64,000 bases of DNA, taken from contig NZ_JTCM02000005.1 of assembly GCF_000817785.2 (NCBI RefSeq), positions 118,484-182,483 of the forward strand. The letters are read 5' to 3'. Both the position numbers and the translations under genes were made by a program. The notes below the pieces were generated by a model that ran no database searches, was not told the origin of the DNA, and saw only the letters and a program-made list of their open reading frames with translations. Below are positions 16,957 through 25,330 of the stretch, one piece after another (position 1 is the first letter of the stretch; every line of letters starts with the position of its first letter). The DNA comes from Hassallia byssoidea VB512170 (GTDB taxonomy: Bacteria; Cyanobacteriota; Cyanobacteriia; Cyanobacteriales; Nostocaceae).

Positions 16957-17802
16957 TCACCCCCTCGATTTATTAACAGGCTGTTTATTAGGAACTGGCT
17001 GAGGTAATTGCTTCTTCAAAAGTTGGATATACATCCGCCTTTGCTCCTCCCTCTGGCGTATTCTCTCGCGGATGTCTGCCACCTGTGCCATCTGCTCTAC
17101 TGGATCTAAATACCCCCGCGCCCGTAATAACTGCGCCTGTGCAAGTGAGTATGGTTCTTGAGCATTCTTAATCTGAATTAGCATTTGATTCAGATCAACT
17201 GATGGTTGAGATTCCAAGTTTTGAGCGTAATCAATTGCCTCTAATTTACCCAAAATCAAAACAGCAGCAGCCCCAGTTGGTATCTTCTCCTCAACTTTCG
17301 TACCATCCGTTTTGCGGTATCCCCAATAAAAAGTATTATTTCCAGAAGCCGCTTCTAGTAGAACATCCAGCGAGTTGAACTTAACTATCTCCAGTGCCGG
17401 CATATAGTGAAGGCGGTAAAACCCAGATTTCTCATTAGCCTGCATCCTGGATATTTCACCCCGCAGTTGCTGTCCCCACAACGCCGCCGCTAGTTGTCGC
17501 CAGCCCGTAAGAGTAGGCGCACCCTCTACTGAGGAGTAACTAGAAAAATGGTCTATATTGTAGTCAGTACGGGAAAGCTTCTCTAAGTACACCTCCCGAA
17601 TTTGGGCAACTTGTGCCTTTACCTGCTGTACCTCCGATATCTGATTACCTGGAACTTGTTGCTTCCACCCAACCATCAATGCAACCGCCCCAATAACAGA
17701 CAGCGCACTAACAGTCGAACAAACCGTCCACAAGGTGACATTTACCTTTTTCTTTCTGCGACTTGATTGTTTATTTCGTACAGGTGTAGGAGTAAACATC
17801 AT
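16957..17802 (-). CDS. Single-pass membrane protein with coiled-coil ectodomain (hypothetical)
   Basis: 281 residues: a basic cytoplasmic start (NKQSSRRKKKVN), one membrane helix (VSALSVIGAVALMVGW), a helical segment (VQQVKAQVAQIREVYLEKLS), a mixed domain, then an Arg/Glu-rich C-terminal helix (IRERIRQREEQRRMYIQLLK). The topology resembles an assembly or scaffold subunit. No family recognised. Tightly packed in the operon (4 and 7 bp gaps). Confidence 0.55.
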   Translation of the reverse strand: MMFTPTPVRNKQSSRRKKKVNVTLWTVCSTVSALSVIGAVALMVGWKQQVPGNQISEVQQVKAQVAQIREVYLEKLSRTDYNIDHFSSYSSVEGAPTLTGWRQLAAALWGQQLRGEISRMQANEKSGFYRLHYMPALEIVKFNSLDVLLEAASGNNTFYWGYRKTDGTKVEEKIPTGAAAVLILGKLEAIDYAQNLESQPSVDLNQMLIQIKNAQEPYSLAQAQLLRARGYLDPVEQMAQVADIRERIRQREEQRRMYIQLLKKQLPQPVPNKQPVNKSRG

Positions 17803-17809
17803 TTACCCC

Positions 17810-18055
17810 TCACGTATTATTAACAACCAACTGCAACTGAGGGCGCTTGTTTAATTGGCGTGCGATCGCCTCTTGGCGGGCGCTCCGCGCCATCGCAATT
17901 CCCGCACCACCTACAACTATCCCGGTTAGTAGCAACAGAGGATGCAAGGCAAGGGTTGCCCCCACTCCCAACAGTTGTCCCACCATCCCAGAAACACCCA
18001 GGTTCATCAACAAACCACCCGCTGTGTTAACCAAAAAGTCAAATGCTGCACTCAT
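17810..18055 (-). CDS. Small hydrophobic membrane protein (hypothetical)
   Basis: 81 residues with two Gly/Leu-rich hydrophobic segments (GGLLMNLGVSGMVGQLLGVG; LLLLTGIVVGGAGIAMARSA), the size and layout of a small pilin- or pore-like subunit. The C-terminal part (ARSARQEAIARQLN) is encoded by a HIP1-ended dispersed repeat at 17862-17896, so the tail has been remodelled by repeat insertion. Function unknown. Confidence 0.5.
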   Translation of the reverse strand: MSAAFDFLVNTAGGLLMNLGVSGMVGQLLGVGATLALHPLLLLTGIVVGGAGIAMARSARQEAIARQLNKRPQLQLVVNNT

Positions 18056-18116
18056 ACCTGCTCCCTGGCAATAATGCGACTAAAATGAGTAATTACCTTG
18101 ATGAGAGAAAAGTTGA

Positions 18117-18377
18117 TTAGGTTTTTTGTTCGTCCCTGGTAAACCAAATTATTACTAGTGCCAAAATTAAACCAACTAATTCACCTATACCCACACCAAT
18201 CAAAATTGGCTGAATACTCGGAATTTCCTGTCTCTCTTGAGTTGGGGGAACTGCTACCCACGTCCCAATAACAGTACCAGCTACTACCGAAAGCAAATTT
18301 ATACCAACTGCTTGGGTGGATGTCTTTCTCAAGTTGAGTAAACTCTCATCCCGTATTTGATAGCAGATGGGTAGCAT
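18117..18377 (-). CDS. Two-helix membrane protein (hypothetical)
   Basis: 86 residues with helices VGINLLSVVAGTVIGTWVAV and LIGVGIGELVGLILALVIIW. It lies 8 bp after the helix-turn-helix gene upstream, so it starts the structural part of the operon. No family recognised. Confidence 0.5.
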   Translation of the reverse strand: MLPICYQIRDESLLNLRKTSTQAVGINLLSVVAGTVIGTWVAVPPTQERQEIPSIQPILIGVGIGELVGLILALVIIWFTRDEQKT

Positions 18378-18385
18378 CTGACTGA

Positions 18386-19006
18386 CTATTTCTTCGGAGA
18401 TTGCGCGGTTTTCGGCTGCGAGGACTTCAACTGCAAGGGCTGTTGTATCGATGTACCGACCAACAGTGGATGAGTTTCTTCCCCCCAGTTCACTTTGCCG
18501 AAAAAATCGTTATCGATGCGCGAGTTAATTCGCTCTTGCGCCTGGTCGTAACCAGCCGGAACGGAAGTATCACCTCCTGGAAGCGAACTGCTGCCATGAA
18601 AAACAAATTCTTCTAGAGCAAGTGTCGAAGATTCAAGCACCACCTTATGGCGTAATTCCCCTAACTGAATACCCCTATCTGCATCCCGGTAAAGTATTCC
18701 TACAAAGCTGTCGGGCAAAGCTTGTTCTGGGTCTACACCAAATCGCTGTTTGATATACTCGCGCTTGTCGAACTTATGTTCGCCTACTTCTGATTTACGA
18801 TCGCGCATTGCAATCAAGTGCTGGGCAGCTTCTTCAAGGGACATACCTTCACGAGAAGCTATCTCTTTGAGTTGAACTAGCTGCTGCTCAACAGTTTCGT
18901 CAAGCGTATCATTTGGCTCCAAAGCTAAATTCAACAACCGACAGCAGGTACGTACCACATCAGGCGACACCTGCAAAGTCTCTGCCACTTTGTTGATATG
19001 CTTCAT
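18386..19006 (-). CDS. Helix-turn-helix-like protein (hypothetical regulator)
   Basis: 206 residues. The N-terminal segment INKVAETLQVSPDVVRTCCR looks like a helix-turn-helix, followed by a helical part (QQLVQLKEIASREGMSLEEA) and a C-terminal region without known motifs. The ATG at 19004-19006 is preferred over an earlier in-frame start; it overlaps the previous gene by 47 bp. Probably regulatory or a DNA-tethering factor. Confidence 0.5.
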   Translation of the reverse strand: MKHINKVAETLQVSPDVVRTCCRLLNLALEPNDTLDETVEQQLVQLKEIASREGMSLEEAAQHLIAMRDRKSEVGEHKFDKREYIKQRFGVDPEQALPDSFVGILYRDADRGIQLGELRHKVVLESSTLALEEFVFHGSSSLPGGDTSVPAGYDQAQERINSRIDNDFFGKVNWGEETHPLLVGTSIQQPLQLKSSQPKTAQSPKK

Positions 19007-19358
19007 TGCGTTCAATTCTCCTAATAACTGCTTGCACAATCGGGTTGTTTTTTTCTGACTCTGATATATGCTTGGTCAAAAAATCATAAAGGGTTATGTC
19101 ATTGACTTTTTGTAAATAAGCATCTAAGCCACCAGCAGGAATTACCTGTTGTAAGTATTCTTCACAAGTCAATCGCCGAATTTTGATAGCAACGTAGAAA
19201 ATGTCAGCAATCTCAACTGTTGCTGCATCAAAATATCCTCCCCGCTTTCGCGGTTTTACTATACCGGCATAGGGATACCACCGTTGTAAAGCGGCGATCG
19301 AAATCCTATATCTTTCGGCAAGTGTTTTTTGGGTGTAGATAACGTTCTCACATATCAT
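18960..19358 (-). CDS. MerR-like helix-turn-helix protein, first gene of the FtsK operon
   Basis: 132 residues. The N-terminal motif YTQKTLAERYRISIAALQRW then YPYAGIVKPRKRGGYFDAAT resembles a MerR/excisionase-type winged helix. The rest is helical and polar. The ATG at 19356-19358 is used; a TTG 15 bp upstream is an alternative. As the first gene after a gene-free stretch it is a likely operon regulator. Confidence 0.5.
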   Translation of the reverse strand: MICENVIYTQKTLAERYRISIAALQRWYPYAGIVKPRKRGGYFDAATVEIADIFYVAIKIRRLTCEEYLQQVIPAGGLDAYLQKVNDITLYDFLTKHISESEKNNPIVQAVIRRIERNEAYQQSGRDFAGVA

Positions 19359-19373
19359 CAAACTCAATTCCAA

Positions 19374-19749
19374 CTGAAAGACAACATCAATTGAAAGCGA
19401 ATTAAACTAAGACCTTACAAAATTTATTGCAAATTAAAAAGTAATTTACAATTTATGTCAATTTAGTACAGGTATAGCTCAACTCAAATACAACTAAACT
19501 TCAGTTCCTCTCCTATTAAACTGCATACTTGCCAAGTTACATACTGCCTGTTAAGAATGCAAGCACGTTCATATATATGAGTAAAAAAAATATAAAAATT
19601 ACTCTTTTACTAAAAAAGCACTCTAACAGAAATATATAACGAGATATGCGCCTTAATAGCCTATGACAAGTTCATCGGACTTTTACCCGTTTATCTTGCA
19701 GTATCGTGTTATGAAAATACTTGCCTTCACAATCTGATGACTGCAAAGC
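19374..19749. other. AT-rich intergenic region, likely operon promoter
   Basis: No gene seen. The promoter of the minus-strand FtsK operon should lie at its left side. Several A/T tracts are present, but no confident -10/-35 pair. Confidence 0.3.
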
Positions 19750-20337
19750 TTATTCTTGTTGAGAAATAGCCTGCTGCTGTTTCTTTATCGCACGCGCTAT
19801 CAAAGGAGCTTTTTTTTCTAATCCTTGTAAAGTCAAATCCCCATCCAAATAAAGTTGATACCATTGTTGACGCTGACGCAAGACTCTTTCATCATCCCGT
19901 AACCGCAACCGTTTCAAAGTAAATTCTGCCTTTTGACGTTGTTGCGGAGGAACTTTATCTGTTAATACTAATTGTAGGGAAGGAAGTAAAATTTCAAACC
20001 AATCTTCTCCCAAATCAAAAGGATCAAGTATCTGGTCGTCAAGTGTACCTTTACTACTATTAATCCAAGCAGAAGCAAAGCGTAAATTACTCCATTCGTA
20101 AGCGAGATTGCGATAATTTTCACGGCTGCGATAATGCTCTACCGTACCAACTGGTTCGTACATAACGCTATAGCCACAAAGATTATTAAATCCATCAGCT
20201 AAATAACTTTTGAAAGGCGACCAATAATCTCTGGTTCCTTTTTTGGGATCTGGATTTTTTCTCAACCAAGTATTTCCTGGTTGTCGCACTTTTTTATTAA
20301 AATCAGGCGGTTCTGGAGGAGGATTAAATGGCATCAT
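19750..20337 (-). CDS. HNH endonuclease, Septu PtuB-like
   Basis: 195 residues. The segment VEHYRSRENYRNLAYEWSNL then RFASAWINSSKGT and ILDPFDLGEDWFE fits an HNH (H-N-N) nuclease of the PtuB group, although the usual zinc-binding CxxC pair is absent (only LCGYS). The helical C-terminal half (RQKAEFTLKRLRLRDDERVL) is also typical. An AAA/ABC ATPase lies upstream on the same strand, as in Septu/retron-associated PtuAB defence. Unusually, about 600 bp of debris separates the two genes. Confidence 0.6.
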   Translation of the reverse strand: MMPFNPPPEPPDFNKKVRQPGNTWLRKNPDPKKGTRDYWSPFKSYLADGFNNLCGYSVMYEPVGTVEHYRSRENYRNLAYEWSNLRFASAWINSSKGTLDDQILDPFDLGEDWFEILLPSLQLVLTDKVPPQQRQKAEFTLKRLRLRDDERVLRQRQQWYQLYLDGDLTLQGLEKKAPLIARAIKKQQQAISQQE

Positions 20338-20353
20338 CGCAAGAATTCAGGAG

Positions 20354-20654
20354 TCAGGAGTCAGAATTCAAAATAGAATTAGCATAACCTGTTAGTAATT
20401 TACTAACCTCCTCAAGTTGAAGCATTAATCCTGATGTGTCACCGTAATCAAGGTATGAGTGAAAGAATTAGATAGTAGCGGCATTCCTCTACAGAGCCTT
20501 GTGCAATGTTCATAAATCGTACTTTGTCTGTTGCTCCCTTTTTCTTGAATCCTTCAGATATATTTGCTGGAATAGAAATTGCTGCTCGTCTAAACTGAGA
20601 GGTAAGCCCATAGATTTCCGTTTTAGGAAATTGGCCTGTAAATTGATATACCAT
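20354..20654 (-). pseudogene. Four-helix-bundle (S23-type) protein remnant, frameshifted
   Basis: From the ATG at 20652-20654: YGLTSQFRRAAISIPANISE then GFKKKGATDKVRFMNIAQGS and VEECRYYLILS, the core of the four-helix-bundle family related to 23S rRNA intervening-sequence proteins. A frameshift near 20458 puts the rest (LDYGDTSGLMLQLEEVSKLL then TGYANSI) in another frame. The usual first helix is missing. It sits between the two Septu-like genes and is flanked by GAATTC/GGAGTCAG repeats. Confidence 0.65.
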
Positions 20655-20940
20655 TGAAGAAGAATTCAGAAGTCAGAATTCAGGAGTCAGAATCAATCAG
20701 TCGGGGATTCAGACCCGCGACTGATTGAAGACCACCAAATTTTCAATTTGGTGGGGGTCTTAAACCCGATTATTCATCTGCCAGTCGTACAGAATTCATT
20801 CTGAATTCTGACTCCTGACTCCTGAATTCTGTTCGATAAAACAAACTGGTGTGCTTTTTGCCAAACTATCAAATCTTGGAATGTGCAAGGCTTGTTGTCT
20901 CATTTATTCTGACTCCTGACTCCTGAATTCTGAATCCTTA
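20655..20940. repeat. Short-repeat tract (TTCTGACTCCTGA family) and palindromes
   Basis: Copies of GAATTCTGACTCCTGACTCC, or its complement, occur at about 20341-20370, 20661-20690, 20799-20830 and 20905-20936. Between them lie hairpins: CAATCAGTCGGGG.. with CGCGACTGATTG, and CCACCAAATT-TTC-AATTTGGTGG near 20735. These are typical cyanobacterial dispersed repeats and fill the gap between the two Septu-like genes. Confidence 0.7.
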
Positions 20941-20953
20941 CTTATCATCTGTG

Positions 20954-22198
20954 TTATACCTCTGATAACCCAGAATTTCTTTTCTCCGTTGTAACTATCC
21001 AACGGGGCCAAAATGGGTCATGTCCTGGTAAAACTCTTTGAAGTTCGGTCTGGATTTGTGTTGGTATTCTCAGATTTTCTGGAAACGCATTCATATCATC
21101 ATCACGCATCCAAGCCTCTGCTGCTTCAATTGCAATTTCTGCTTCTTTGGAACGGGCTTGTTTGAGACCAAAAATTTCTGAGGTTAACCATCCAACTGTA
21201 TCCCCTTGTTTTGACCAAGGTACTTCGTCAAGGCTAACCTCTCTATTTTGTAATTTAAATAAAAATAGTTTATCTTCTTGCTCATTAAAATTTGGCTCTA
21301 AGGAAGCAAGAACAAGTGGAGAATGAGTAGTTACTAAAGCCTGTATCTTCATCCTGGGTTGTAATTCTTTCACTACAGCTAAAATAGCTGGTAAAATCAC
21401 TCTCTGCCAACGAGGATGTAAATGAGATTCAATTTCATCAATTAGTAAAATTATCTGATTTACTGGCTTTTGTTGCCGTAATTCCGAAGCTTTTTTATGT
21501 TCGTACCAAGTCCAAACTAGTAAATAAGCTAGTCCCAGAATACGCTTCATTCCGGCTGATGTTTGAGTGACAGGAACATTCCCATAAGGCAGATTAACTG
21601 TAGGAATATCGCGCACGTCTTCAATAGAAACTCGCGTTGGTTCTCCCACTTCTATCCATTCTGAGGGGTGAGGTGCAAGTTTTTTAATGACATGAGAAAA
21701 TAGTTTAAATGGATATTTATTTGGTTGATTTTGCCATGTTACCCAATCTTGAATTAGACCATTACAAAGAACTTTATTTTTTGACTTTAATCCATTCCAA
21801 AGTGTATTTGGATTAAAATTATAAGCAATATCGCGTTGGCGAGCCGGGTCAAAAACAGAAAAACTACCATCAACCCGCACATAAATAACTACCTCTTTTA
21901 ATAAAGGAGGCATTTGTAAACTACGCCATTGTTGTTCATAAAAATCAAAGTAACTCTGATATTCTCTTATATTTTTTTTAGTGCTAACTACGCCTGTAAT
22001 TTGTGGATTTTCACCTCTAACTTGCTGTGGGTACGCTGGTTGCTCTGCCCAATTTGTAGTCATCATCCACCAAGCGATATCGAGTAAAAAACTTTTACCT
22101 AAACCATTATCACCCGTAAATATATTGAGCCTGTTGGTAAATGCAACATCAAAATGGGCAGCAGGACCAACTTGCTGGAGGTGAAGTTCTTTTAACAT
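20954..22198 (-). CDS. AAA/ABC-type ATPase, Septu PtuA-like
   Basis: 414 residues. Walker A GDNGLGKSFLLDIAWW (about residues 30-45), ABC-signature-like TSAGMKRILGLAYLLVW (about 220), Walker B IILLIDEIESHLHPRW (about 250) and switch LVTTHSPLVLASLEP, all in place for a PtuA/OLD-like ABC ATPase. With the HNH gene downstream it probably forms a phage-sensing complex in which the ATPase controls the nuclease. The ATPase looks intact. Confidence 0.75.
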   Translation of the reverse strand: MLKELHLQQVGPAAHFDVAFTNRLNIFTGDNGLGKSFLLDIAWWMMTTNWAEQPAYPQQVRGENPQITGVVSTKKNIREYQSYFDFYEQQWRSLQMPPLLKEVVIYVRVDGSFSVFDPARQRDIAYNFNPNTLWNGLKSKNKVLCNGLIQDWVTWQNQPNKYPFKLFSHVIKKLAPHPSEWIEVGEPTRVSIEDVRDIPTVNLPYGNVPVTQTSAGMKRILGLAYLLVWTWYEHKKASELRQQKPVNQIILLIDEIESHLHPRWQRVILPAILAVVKELQPRMKIQALVTTHSPLVLASLEPNFNEQEDKLFLFKLQNREVSLDEVPWSKQGDTVGWLTSEIFGLKQARSKEAEIAIEAAEAWMRDDDMNAFPENLRIPTQIQTELQRVLPGHDPFWPRWIVTTEKRNSGLSEV

Positions 22199-22348
22199 TT
22201 GGCTCTCCCAAACAAATTTATACTTATCAAATTACCTCTTAGAAATTAGACAACCGTTACCTTAATTATTAACATTATTTCTTCAACTGCGCTTTTAGAT
22301 GGATGAATTCACCTAGTTACGCCTATGAGTTTTATCCAACCAGCTATT

Positions 22349-23200
22349 TCATTGCTTAAAAAATAACAGTATTCCGTGTGGATAATTCATATATGCATCT
22401 TCATTCATATTATAGTTGTGTAATTTATCTCCTTGTAAATCTTGATTAGTAAGTGAGTATACATCGCTTGCTATAAGTTGATATCCCTGACTCGTTAAAT
22501 ATCCAACTAACTTATCAGGCATTACATGGGATGCACCATAAGTTGGTAACAAATTATGTGCAATCTTATCTTCAGATGAAATATCTAATTGAATAATACC
22601 TGTACGACAAAATACATCAAAATCAATCGGCTCAATTGAACCACTTGTTGCTATTTCAATCGATTTTAGTTCCGTAGCCAACTGGTCTACAGTAGCAAAA
22701 TTCCACGACCACGGGTTGCCAATTAAAAATAGCCGCACCGATATTGCTTCCGGTTGTACCATTACAATATCATACAATGACCGTATAACGGCATCTGGTT
22801 GTAAATAATCTAACACCCCATGAACCGAAACCAACCGCAGAGTTTTAGGAGGATAAAGCTTTGTCAATTCTAAGTTCGTTAAATTGCGATCGCAAAAATA
22901 ATTTAACTGTAGGTTTGGATATTGGCTGCGTAAAGCTAAAAACTTTTCTGGCGGATTAGTAGCAATGTCGTAACAGTCGATTGTCGGAAGTTGGTAGCGC
23001 GTTAAGTCAACTCCCTCAAAACCAAAAAAAACTTCACGTTCGGCAAAACCTGCACCCAAGATAGCTGCACTATCACCATTACCTGAAAGAATTGCTTCCC
23101 AGGTGAGGGGATAAACATTGGGGGTAAGTTCTAAAAGCCTAGCTCGACTAATTTCTAAGATATTGCCACTGCCCTTGTTTTCTAGGAATCTTACTGCCAT
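22349..23200 (-). CDS. Hypothetical protein, Rossmann/methyltransferase-like features
   Basis: 283 residues. The block AAILGAGFAEREVFFGFEGV then DLTRYQLPTIDCYDIA could be a Rossmann-type cofactor site, followed by LRLVSVHGVLDYLQPDAVIR, reminiscent of class I methyltransferases. The match is weak and no catalytic motif is clear. It lies 14 bp after the gene upstream on the same strand, so the two are probably co-transcribed. Confidence 0.4.
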   Translation of the reverse strand: MAVRFLENKGSGNILEISRARLLELTPNVYPLTWEAILSGNGDSAAILGAGFAEREVFFGFEGVDLTRYQLPTIDCYDIATNPPEKFLALRSQYPNLQLNYFCDRNLTNLELTKLYPPKTLRLVSVHGVLDYLQPDAVIRSLYDIVMVQPEAISVRLFLIGNPWSWNFATVDQLATELKSIEIATSGSIEPIDFDVFCRTGIIQLDISSEDKIAHNLLPTYGASHVMPDKLVGYLTSQGYQLIASDVYSLTNQDLQGDKLHNYNMNEDAYMNYPHGILLFFKQ

Positions 23201-23214
23201 AAAACCTCGTTATA

Positions 23215-24009
23215 TTATGAAACAACCTTGGGACGACTGATTAGGGTGATATCTTTACCTTCGCCCAAACGGTACACTTCTGTGCGCCCGCCAACATCAA
23301 TTTCAAAAAACCGATAGCTTGTAGTAAACCGCGCCCACGGTGCCAAAGGATTAATTTTTGGGAGATTGGTTGTTGCTTGGTAAGTAATTTCAAACCCCGC
23401 TCCCCCATCTTGCTTGAACATCCGCAAAAAAAATTCGTAGTCTCTAGCGTGCCAAAAATCAGTTGTTCGGCGACGCACCACATCTTGTGAGTCAGAACTC
23501 ATAGCCCGTGCTGCTGATGCGGACACGATCAATTGCAAATTGTCAGACATTCGCGTTAAAGCAAGTTTCTTGTCTGGGTTTGAGAATATTTCATCAACAA
23601 TTGGTCTAAGCTCAGGGTGCAAACAAGTTTCGGCAATGTAAAACCCTGAATACTTGCTGATATCATTCTCAAATTCCCGATTAACTAGTCTTTCTGAATC
23701 ACAACTAACCGACTTTCGTAAGCTTGCAAAAATCAAGTCTTCATATAACTTCTGCTGCGATGCTGGCGTTGCTGCAATAATTTTAAATGCAGACCCACGC
23801 ATTCCCTGAATTCCAATCAAAGCACAGGTACAATCGAGGGATGCCGCCCACATTGCTAGAAATTTTCGATAGTTGTTATAAAGCATTAATGCTTCCTGGT
23901 AATCAGGAGCTTTAATTTTGAGTAGATGCTTTACTGGATTGGGTTTAATTTCCCATCCAGGCTTGCATAGTAAAGCCCATAACGCAGAAGAATCTTCAAT
24001 GGCATCCAT
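23215..24009 (-). CDS. Hypothetical protein
   Basis: About 264 residues from the ATG at 24007-24009 (MDAIEDSSALW..); a TTG 30 bp upstream would overlap the previous gene. The sequence looks like a globular soluble protein. An Arg-rich part VVRRRTTDFWHARDYEFFLR and a C-terminal beta-rich part (EITYQATTNLPKINPLAPWA) are the most distinctive. No family recognised. It sits between two unknown genes that are probably one operon with the AAA/HNH pair. Confidence 0.5.
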   Translation of the reverse strand: MDAIEDSSALWALLCKPGWEIKPNPVKHLLKIKAPDYQEALMLYNNYRKFLAMWAASLDCTCALIGIQGMRGSAFKIIAATPASQQKLYEDLIFASLRKSVSCDSERLVNREFENDISKYSGFYIAETCLHPELRPIVDEIFSNPDKKLALTRMSDNLQLIVSASAARAMSSDSQDVVRRRTTDFWHARDYEFFLRMFKQDGGAGFEITYQATTNLPKINPLAPWARFTTSYRFFEIDVGGRTEVYRLGEGKDITLISRPKVVS

Positions 24010-24029
24010 GCATTTATGCCCCAAGCTTA

Positions 24030-25025
24030 TTAATGACAATTATTTGTCTGTCCGTTCTTGTCAAACCTCATGCGGGATATTAAATCCTTAAGATGCGCTG
24101 GGTCTACACCAAACCTATGAGCAATGTCGTACTCCTCATCTTCAGTTGGCGGTGCATTTAGTGTAAGTAAATGCTCCAAAAAAGGTTGCGACCCCCCTAA
24201 AGGCAAACCATCATCCGTAAAAGGTAACCTATGTTCGTGCATTGACTGCTCAAATACCGCAGGGCGGGTATTTTGCAGCCACGCTACAACCTCACCAGGT
24301 TTTGGCGGCTCTATCCCCAGTCGATCGCATTCTTCTAATAACTCGTTTGATAATTGCGATTCTACTGCGGAGACGCTGCGCGATGCTCCTTGAGGAGCCG
24401 CCAAAGGCGATTCTCCTGCGGAGACGCTGCGCGATCGCACCACCAAATCCTGCAACCACTCCTGTAGCTTTCCTGTCTCTGGCAGTCGCCAACCCAGCGT
24501 CTGACAAGCAGCTACAAACTCTTGTCCAATAACAGCTTCCCTATGCAAATTTTTCAGAAATGCAGCATACTCGTCTTCCGATAAGACATTAAGCTGCTGC
24601 TGAAAAAACTTTTGAATTTCTCGACTTAAGCGAAATATACGTGATGCCGGAAAATCATTGTCTTTCTTGATACCCTCAATATCACCCAAGCCAAGGGAGA
24701 GATTATCTACAAACCAAACCCCTACCTGGCCCACTTCTGGTACTGATAAACCCAAGGATTCGCACGCAAATATCAGTTCTATGCCCAAAGAGGTATAACC
24801 AGAAAACATCTGCTCCAAACTACCCGGTTGAGGAACTGGCTTACCACTTTTTTGAGCTAGGTCAACTAAATCTAAACCCAAATCAACTAAACGCCTTAAA
24901 GCTTTCGCCAAAGTGCCACCCAATATCGGCAGTAAATCATTTACCTTTTGCCGCACACCGGGCGCAAGGGTAAAAGATACTCGGTCAGTATCCCCTCCAG
25001 AAAAGCGTTCGCGCTGATTTGACAC
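24030..25025 (-). CDS. Repeat-containing protein with a possible DNA-binding start
   Basis: 331 residues. The N-terminal segment TDRVSFTLAPGVRQKVNDLL then GTLAKALRRLVDLGLDLVD may be ribbon-helix-helix-like. The body has a repeated pattern of about 20 residues, C-x2-LG-x3-P-x2-G-x3-W: FACESLGLSVPEVGQVGVWF, AACQTLGWRLPETGKLQEWL and EECDRLGIEPPKPGEVVAWL, with a looser first copy (AQKSGKPVPQPGSLEQMF). Between copies 3 and 4 a HIP1-type repeat (24356-24438) adds an in-frame peptide with two RSVSA units. No family recognised; perhaps a plasmid regulator. Confidence 0.5.
   Translation of the reverse strand: MSNQRERFSGGDTDRVSFTLAPGVRQKVNDLLPILGGTLAKALRRLVDLGLDLVDLAQKSGKPVPQPGSLEQMFSGYTSLGIELIFACESLGLSVPEVGQVGVWFVDNLSLGLGDIEGIKKDNDFPASRIFRLSREIQKFFQQQLNVLSEDEYAAFLKNLHREAVIGQEFVAACQTLGWRLPETGKLQEWLQDLVVRSRSVSAGESPLAAPQGASRSVSAVESQLSNELLEECDRLGIEPPKPGEVVAWLQNTRPAVFEQSMHEHRLPFTDDGLPLGGSQPFLEHLLTLNAPPTEDEEYDIAHRFGVDPAHLKDLISRMRFDKNGQTNNCH
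24356..24438. repeat. HIP1-ended dispersed repeat inserted in frame
   Basis: Two near-copies of a unit starting GCGATTCT(A/C)CTGCGGAG and ending CGCTGCGCGAT, the second closing in a HIP1 octamer. It lies inside the minus-strand gene at 24030-25025 and keeps the frame open. Confidence 0.75.
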
Positions 25026-25330
25026 ACGTTTTTTGAACTTGGTTTATAGAGATTTCTCTTCAGTTTATAGAAACAACAGGGGTTTTAGTTACAAACCTTA
25101 AGTTTTATATCAAAACCTATATCGCTAGAACAAATAAACACCTCACCATCAATAAACCTTGTAATTTTAGTGATGCACTAAATAAAACTAATGCATCACT
25201 AAATATTAAATAATGTTAATTTAATGCATCACTAACTCGGCAAATCTGTAAACTTTACCTAAAAAGCACAAAAGAAGGGCTTGAGATAAATCGAGCTAAC
25301 TCGGTAAAAATCGTCCAAGAGCTAATAAAG
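25026..25330. promoter_or_regulatory. Divergent control region with three 14-bp elements
   Basis: The coding strand flips here. TTAGTGATGCACTA (25167-25180) is followed by two inverted copies, TAATGCATCACTAA, at 25189-25202 and 25222-25235. CTAACTCGG occurs twice further on. The arrangement suits a shared operator for the flanking genes; iterons of a replication origin are an alternative. AT-rich throughout. Confidence 0.5.

Noticed and set aside
20341..20940. GAATTC/GGAGTCAG repeats as a CRISPR array
   Set aside because: Unit lengths and spacing are irregular and several units are tandem; this is a dispersed short-repeat family.
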